Assembly (NCBI GenBank): GCA_024401115.1 | Contig: JAKSLP010000001.1 | Span: 89,071 to 153,070, forward strand | Direction: 5' to 3' | Origin: Bacteroidaceae bacterium | Lineage (GTDB): Bacteria > Bacteroidota > Bacteroidia > Bacteroidales > Bacteroidaceae | DNA: 64,000 bases | Shown: positions 59,980-64,000 of the stretch, in pieces | Numbering within the stretch: position 1 is the first letter of the stretch | Layout of the letters: the number at the start of each line of letters is the position of its first letter | Translations under genes and position numbers: made by a program | The notes under the pieces: generated by a model | What the model was told of the DNA's origin: nothing | The model's input: only the letters and a program-made list of their open reading frames with translations | The model's database searches: none

Positions 59980-62030
59980 TAGCCTAAGGCTTGCAGCATT
60001 AGTAAGGCATCCATTTCATTGATTTGATAGAGTGACAGGTTCCTGGCATCTTCCATGAAAATTGATGCAGCCTTTTCCTTATCTTCGCTTTCCTCGAAGA
60101 ATTGATGGTAGCAGTTATACGCCTTGTCTTCTTCGTTTAGGGCCCAATAGATATGCCCTCCATTTAGCCAGTCTTCTTCGTTCTTTTTCTTGATTTTCAT
60201 CCAGCTGTTCAATGCCTTCAATGGTTGCTTAATCTTAAAATTACACCACACAATAGCCCTTAGCGCTTGTGTATGCTGGCTCTGCAGATATTCAATCTTA
60301 TATAGAAGCTTAAGCGCATCTTTGTATTTCTGTCCCTGTATCAAACACTGGGCACTATGCATTAGATGCTTTAGCTCCATTTTGGAATCTTGAGAGGCAA
60401 GTTCCTCTAATAATATTGCCGCTTTTTGCCATTTGCCCAGTTTCTTATAGCATGTTGCTAAATGCTTCTTGTTCTTGATGTCATTGTCTTCAATGTCGCA
60501 TTTCTGGTAGAGTGTTACGGCTTTGGCATATTGCTCCAATTGCATGTAGCCGTATGCCAAAGTTGCCAGATCCTCTTTCTTGTTATGTGGTAAGTGCTCA
60601 ATGATGTCTACTGCCGACTGGGCTTCATCATGATTTATCAGCATCTTGGCAATTTCCATTTTGTGTTCATTGTCTAAAGAGCTCATAAAAAAAGGGTATT
60701 GGGTCGGATCCATTTGGCTCTTGAATGGGTTGTTGAACTCAAAACGGAAAGTCGACAACTGATAGAAACGATAAAGGTCTTGTATATAGTAGTTGCAATA
60801 CGTTTTCCAATCCTTTTTTATATGACCAGGCTGTCTGAGTTCCACTCCTTCTGGAACAACGAATTTTGCATCTGATTTTTGAAAGATAAGAAATACGGAC
60901 CATTTATCACTGTCACAAAATGGACAAATCTCCATGAATACATCCAATAATCCTTTTTTCTTTTCAAATGTATCTCTTGTGGCGCTGTGTAATGAGCAGA
61001 ACGGATAGAACCAGTTAGCAACGGTTCTAAAAAACTCGAATGATTTGAAATGACAGAAAGTACCAAAGTAGATGTCTTTGCCGCTTTTGGACAACTTGTC
61101 CATAATTACAGCCGACTTTTCCATCTCTTTGTGCAATTTTTGGGACTCCTCATTCACATCTATGGAAATGTCAAACATTAATTTCTTGTTGATGTCTTGT
61201 TGTTTACGGAGTTCCGGCATCAGTCGCTCGTTCAACTGTTGAGTCAGTTTTACGGTATTTTTTGATTCGTAAAAACAGCGGAGGATGGAACACAATTTCT
61301 CCTGGTTTTCTTCCAGTTGGATGGTTTTACCAAATTCGCTAAACTCTTTACTGAAAATGCCATATCGGTTAAGAGTGAAACAAAGTACAACCATGGCGAC
61401 CCATGCTCTGACTTGAATCTCAGTGACGGGAGATTCACAAAGATGGTGGAGGATTGCAATCTTATGTTTATCAGGATAATCTATAGCGCTAAGCATAAGC
61501 GCCGAGATGGCCATCAATCTGTCTTCTATGAGAATCTTTTCATTGGTAAACAGACTTTCCAATTCCAGAACTTCTTCAGCCTTTAGCGAAATAGATGTCC
61601 AAATCTGATTGAACAGTTGTATCGTGAATGATTCATGCTCATCTTTTGAAGAAATATTGGACGGGAATTTCTCAAGATGTTCAATATATGTCCGATAGGG
61701 AAATTCTGCAAGATTTTGAGAAAAGGCTTTTCTGTAGGCTCCTTCCGACTGGGTTAGCTTGAATTTTCGGATGATATTCCAATACATTGTCCAACTTTGC
61801 TCAAGCATTTGTTGGAAAGAGGCCACTCTTTTGTCATCTTTAAAGCCTCGTCTTACACAGTTCAGCATACCTTCAAATGCATAAGACAATGAATTCAGTT
61901 CATCCTCTAATCTCGGGTCTGGACACAAGTATAGCATTGACTCCATTTTGCCGAGAGCCTTTTTAATGTTCTGATTCAGTAGCTGTTGCTCTGCTTCTTT
62001 TGCCAATTCAAGGAAAAGATTCTTATTCAT
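59976..62030 (-). CDS. Large TPR-repeat protein of unknown function
   Basis: A 684-residue, mostly alpha-helical protein without signal peptide. The N-terminal half (1-400) is helical with no known domain. It contains CPFCDSDKW (about residue 370) and an earlier cysteine, too few for a confident zinc site. The C-terminal third (about 480-660) is a TPR array: KEDLATLAYGYMQLEQYAKAVTLYQKC, KKHLATCYKKLGKWQKAAILLEEL and ALNEEDKAYNCYHQFFEE. Such proteins scaffold complexes. It overlaps the lipoprotein gene upstream by 8 bp, implying coupled translation. Confidence 0.75.
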   Translation of the reverse strand: MNKNLFLELAKEAEQQLLNQNIKKALGKMESMLYLCPDPRLEDELNSLSYAFEGMLNCVRRGFKDDKRVASFQQMLEQSWTMYWNIIRKFKLTQSEGAYRKAFSQNLAEFPYRTYIEHLEKFPSNISSKDEHESFTIQLFNQIWTSISLKAEEVLELESLFTNEKILIEDRLMAISALMLSAIDYPDKHKIAILHHLCESPVTEIQVRAWVAMVVLCFTLNRYGIFSKEFSEFGKTIQLEENQEKLCSILRCFYESKNTVKLTQQLNERLMPELRKQQDINKKLMFDISIDVNEESQKLHKEMEKSAVIMDKLSKSGKDIYFGTFCHFKSFEFFRTVANWFYPFCSLHSATRDTFEKKKGLLDVFMEICPFCDSDKWSVFLIFQKSDAKFVVPEGVELRQPGHIKKDWKTYCNYYIQDLYRFYQLSTFRFEFNNPFKSQMDPTQYPFFMSSLDNEHKMEIAKMLINHDEAQSAVDIIEHLPHNKKEDLATLAYGYMQLEQYAKAVTLYQKCDIEDNDIKNKKHLATCYKKLGKWQKAAILLEELASQDSKMELKHLMHSAQCLIQGQKYKDALKLLYKIEYLQSQHTQALRAIVWCNFKIKQPLKALNSWMKIKKKNEEDWLNGGHIYWALNEEDKAYNCYHQFFEESEDKEKAASIFMEDARNLSLYQINEMDALLMLQALGY

Positions 62031-63027
62031 TGTTCTCCTGTATCAGGCGAGTATCAATTAACTGAGTAGGTCTGTATTCATTCTTGAGGACTCGGAAACC
62101 GAGCCAATCTGCTTCATCGTATCGGTTTTTCAGCCAGTCGATTGCGTCATTGATAACCTTATTGTTTGGTGTTGTCAGTTTAGAGTATTGTGGTAGCACC
62201 AAAGTGTCGGTTATTACTTTATCAATGTTGAACTTCTTCTGCATCAGCATTGCGTATTTGTCTTTTGGCGCATTGTTGATACGATTGATTGCAATATTAT
62301 AAGCTTGGACTATCTTGCGCAACTCTGTCTCTCGGTTCACAAGAACCTTGTGAGGGAAAATGATGCATCCCGTTGGGAGATTCTTACTGTTCCACATCTG
62401 TCGGTCACCATTTACCATAGCTACTGTTGCTTGAGGCTCTGGTAGGATTGCTGCGTCTATCATCTCTTTTTCCACCATTTCCTGTCGCAACTGAATATCG
62501 TTGATCTGAGGTCTATTAACATCCGAAGGTTCCATTTGTGATTCCTTAAGCAGAACATCCAGCATCCAGTCACTGGCTTCGTTTCTGGCAATGGCAATCA
62601 TTCGCTCTGATAAGTCATTGACTTTGCGCAAGCGAAGTTTTTGTTGGGTAATCAGATAGCTGACACCATCTGTCTTGCCTACAATTCTAATCTCATTGTT
62701 ATGAGAGTTAAGAAGAATGGCACGGCATACATCCGTAAGGGCTCCATGAATTCTTTTGTTTAGGAATGCCGTGTCAATATCCATGTTACTGGTGAATGGT
62801 ACAAGTTGCACGTCTGCTTTTAATGAATCAAAAAGTCCATCAGCATCTGCTACCAGGAGGGGCAGTGCATCCAGGGTAGGCAAGTAGCCTATCTGTAAAG
62901 CTAGAGAGTCAAATGCAGTAGAATCATCCGTTGGGATGACTGCATTTTTGTGGGTTGTGGAATTGCAACCGGTAAGACACAGGCAACCCAGCATAAATAT
63001 GTATAATAGGTATACTGCTGTTTTCAT
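62023..63027 (-). CDS. Substrate-binding-like lipoprotein (NMT1/SsuA fold)
   Basis: A 334-residue exported lipoprotein: the signal ends in the lipobox LTGC. The mature part resembles type 2 periplasmic binding proteins of the NMT1/SsuA/TauA group (LQIGYLPTLDALPLLVADADGLFDSL, GALTDVCRAILLNSHNNEIRIVG, DAAILPEPQATVAM). No ABC permease or ATPase is nearby. The start ATG at 63027 coincides with the predicted transcription start, so the mRNA may be leaderless. An upstream start at 63063 would overlap the promoter. Confidence 0.82.
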   Translation of the reverse strand: MKTAVYLLYIFMLGCLCLTGCNSTTHKNAVIPTDDSTAFDSLALQIGYLPTLDALPLLVADADGLFDSLKADVQLVPFTSNMDIDTAFLNKRIHGALTDVCRAILLNSHNNEIRIVGKTDGVSYLITQQKLRLRKVNDLSERMIAIARNEASDWMLDVLLKESQMEPSDVNRPQINDIQLRQEMVEKEMIDAAILPEPQATVAMVNGDRQMWNSKNLPTGCIIFPHKVLVNRETELRKIVQAYNIAINRINNAPKDKYAMLMQKKFNIDKVITDTLVLPQYSKLTTPNNKVINDAIDWLKNRYDEADWLGFRVLKNEYRPTQLIDTRLIQENNE

Positions 63028-63032
63028 ATGTG

Positions 63033-63064
63033 CAAAATTACAACATATGCGTGACACCCACAAG
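63033..63064 (-). promoter_or_regulatory. Promoter of the binding-protein/TPR gene pair
   Basis: - strand: CTTG, 20 bp, TAATTTTG (63040-63033). The start point, 6-7 bases on, falls at the ATG. Confidence 0.6.
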
Positions 63065-63086
63065 TAAGTATTTTAAAAAACGAAAT

Positions 63087-63119
63087 AAAAAAGGCGAACC
63101 TTGATGGCTCGCCCTTTTA
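63087..63119 (-). terminator. Terminator of pgk
   Basis: - strand stem GGGCGAGCC / GGTTCGCC (one mismatch), 5-nt loop, followed by six T. It starts 22 bp after the pgk stop. Confidence 0.82.
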
Positions 63120-63140
63120 TTCATATATTTTGGTAATTGA

Positions 63141-64000
63141 TTAGCCCTTGATAGCAGCTACGCCTGGCAGAACCTTACCCTCGATAGCCTCCAACAGAGC
63201 GCCACCACCAGTTGAGATGTAAGATACCTTGTCGGTCAAACCGAACTTGGTGCAGCAAGCAACAGAGTCACCACCACCGATCAGAGAGAATGCACCCTCT
63301 GCAGTTGCAGCAGCAATAGCATCACCGATAGCCTTAGAACCAGCAGTGAACTCATCGCACTCGAATACACCTGCAGGACCATTCCACAGAATAGTCTTAG
63401 CACCCTTGATAGCCTCAGCAAAAGCAGCCTGAGCCTTAGGACCTGCATCCAGGCCTTCCATACCAGCAGGAATTGCATCTGATGGATAGTTCTCAATCTT
63501 AGAACCTTCCTTGACAGTCATAGTACCGAAGTCCAGACCGTCGCAGCAAGTAGCATCCTCAGCCATAACCAGCTCAACGCCCTTCTCAGCAGCCAGCTTC
63601 TCTACGTTCAGAGCTACATCCAGCTTATCCAACTCAACGATAGAACCACCAATCTCACCACCGTGAGCCTTAGCGAATGTATAAGTCATACCACCGCACA
63701 GGATCAGCTTGTCAGCCTTGCCCAACAGGTTCTCAATGATACCGATCTTAGAAGATACCTTTGAACCACCCATGATAGCAACGAATGGACGCTGGATGTT
63801 ACCCAATACAGCGTCAACTGCAGCAACCTCCTTCTCCATCAGGAAGCCCAGCATCTTGTTGTCAGCATCGAAGTAGTCAGCGATAACAGCGGTAGAAGCG
63901 TGCTTACGGTGAGCAGTACCGAATGCATCCATTACATAGCAGTCAGCGTAAGAAGCCAAAGTCTTAGCGAACTCCTTCTGAGAAGCCTTCATTGCCTTCT
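63141..64000 (-). CDS. pgk: Phosphoglycerate kinase, C-terminal part
   Basis: Glycolytic enzyme that makes ATP from 1,3-bisphosphoglycerate. The frame is open to the right edge, so only about 286 of roughly 415 residues are seen. Visible motifs are [52 protein letters not shown] and the ATP-binding GGGDSVACC with STGGGALLE. Strong codon bias indicates high expression. Confidence 0.96.
   Translation of the reverse strand, partial: KAMKASQKEFAKTLASYADCYVMDAFGTAHRKHASTAVIADYFDADNKMLGFLMEKEVAAVDAVLGNIQRPFVAIMGGSKVSSKIGIIENLLGKADKLILCGGMTYTFAKAHGGEIGGSIVELDKLDVALNVEKLAAEKGVELVMAEDATCCDGLDFGTMTVKEGSKIENYPSDAIPAGMEGLDAGPKAQAAFAEAIKGAKTILWNGPAGVFECDEFTAGSKAIGDAIAAATAEGAFSLIGGGDSVACCTKFGLTDKVSYISTGGGALLEAIEGKVLPGVAAIKG

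Overview
The window is chromosomal DNA from a Bacteroidales bacterium, most likely of the Prevotellaceae. This rests on the gene families (DUF5606, DUF3276/PUR-alpha, carboxynorspermidine dehydrogenase, OMP_b-brl_3 receptors, a hybrid-two-component-like regulator, DUF4199, long NusB) and on many Bacteroidetes-type promoters (TTTG, about 20 bp, TAnnTTTG). There is no phage, transposase or CRISPR array. Both ends are cut: asnA on the left, pgk on the right.

Layout. 1-9.8 kb is housekeeping: asnA, pepT, a CPA2 antiporter, DUF5606, the nusB-yajC-ybbR-coaE operon, DUF3276 and rplY-pth-S4. At 9.8-14.4 kb a 1501-residue protein joins two complete sensor-kinase modules, the second a pseudokinase. clpB (14.4-17.0 kb) is full length except for one in-frame TGA. 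17-21.8 kb holds corA behind a possible leader-peptide switch, a candidate small RNA, a conserved unknown gene, recA and the CASDH gene. 21.8-26.2 kb holds an EamA transporter and a run of zincin-like protein, GyrI-like protein and a hydrolase-S41 fusion.

At 26.3-30.3 kb lies a self-contained regulon: a membrane LytTR regulator, a secreted DUF2141 protein and an OMP_b-brl receptor. All three promoters carry the same ATCCCT repeats in the same position, at 20-21 bp spacing. 30.3-30.9 kb is a gene-free, repeat-dense block. An AraC regulator and TonB receptor follow with a clear operator, then porin plus C69 dipeptidase, a hydrolase pair, tRNA-Tyr/Gly, ribH, a TPR protein, recF and DUF721.

41-50 kb: ctpA, a dCMP-deaminase-like gene, M3 peptidase, Crp/Fnr, apbE, an outer-membrane/lipoprotein pair, GT2 and DUF4199. 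50-53.3 kb: a probable SRP RNA with tRNA-Thr, mutS2, tRNA-Val and tRNA-Ser. 53.4-60 kb: an HTCS-like regulator without a kinase catalytic domain and with Glu at the phosphoacceptor position, followed by a sugar porter and a phospholipase D-like protein. The end holds a large TPR protein, a substrate-binding lipoprotein and pgk.

The strongest leads are the LytTR regulon, the kinase-less HTCS, the kinase-pseudokinase fusion, the corA leader and the clpB nonsense codon. All functional statements are inferred from sequence reading alone.
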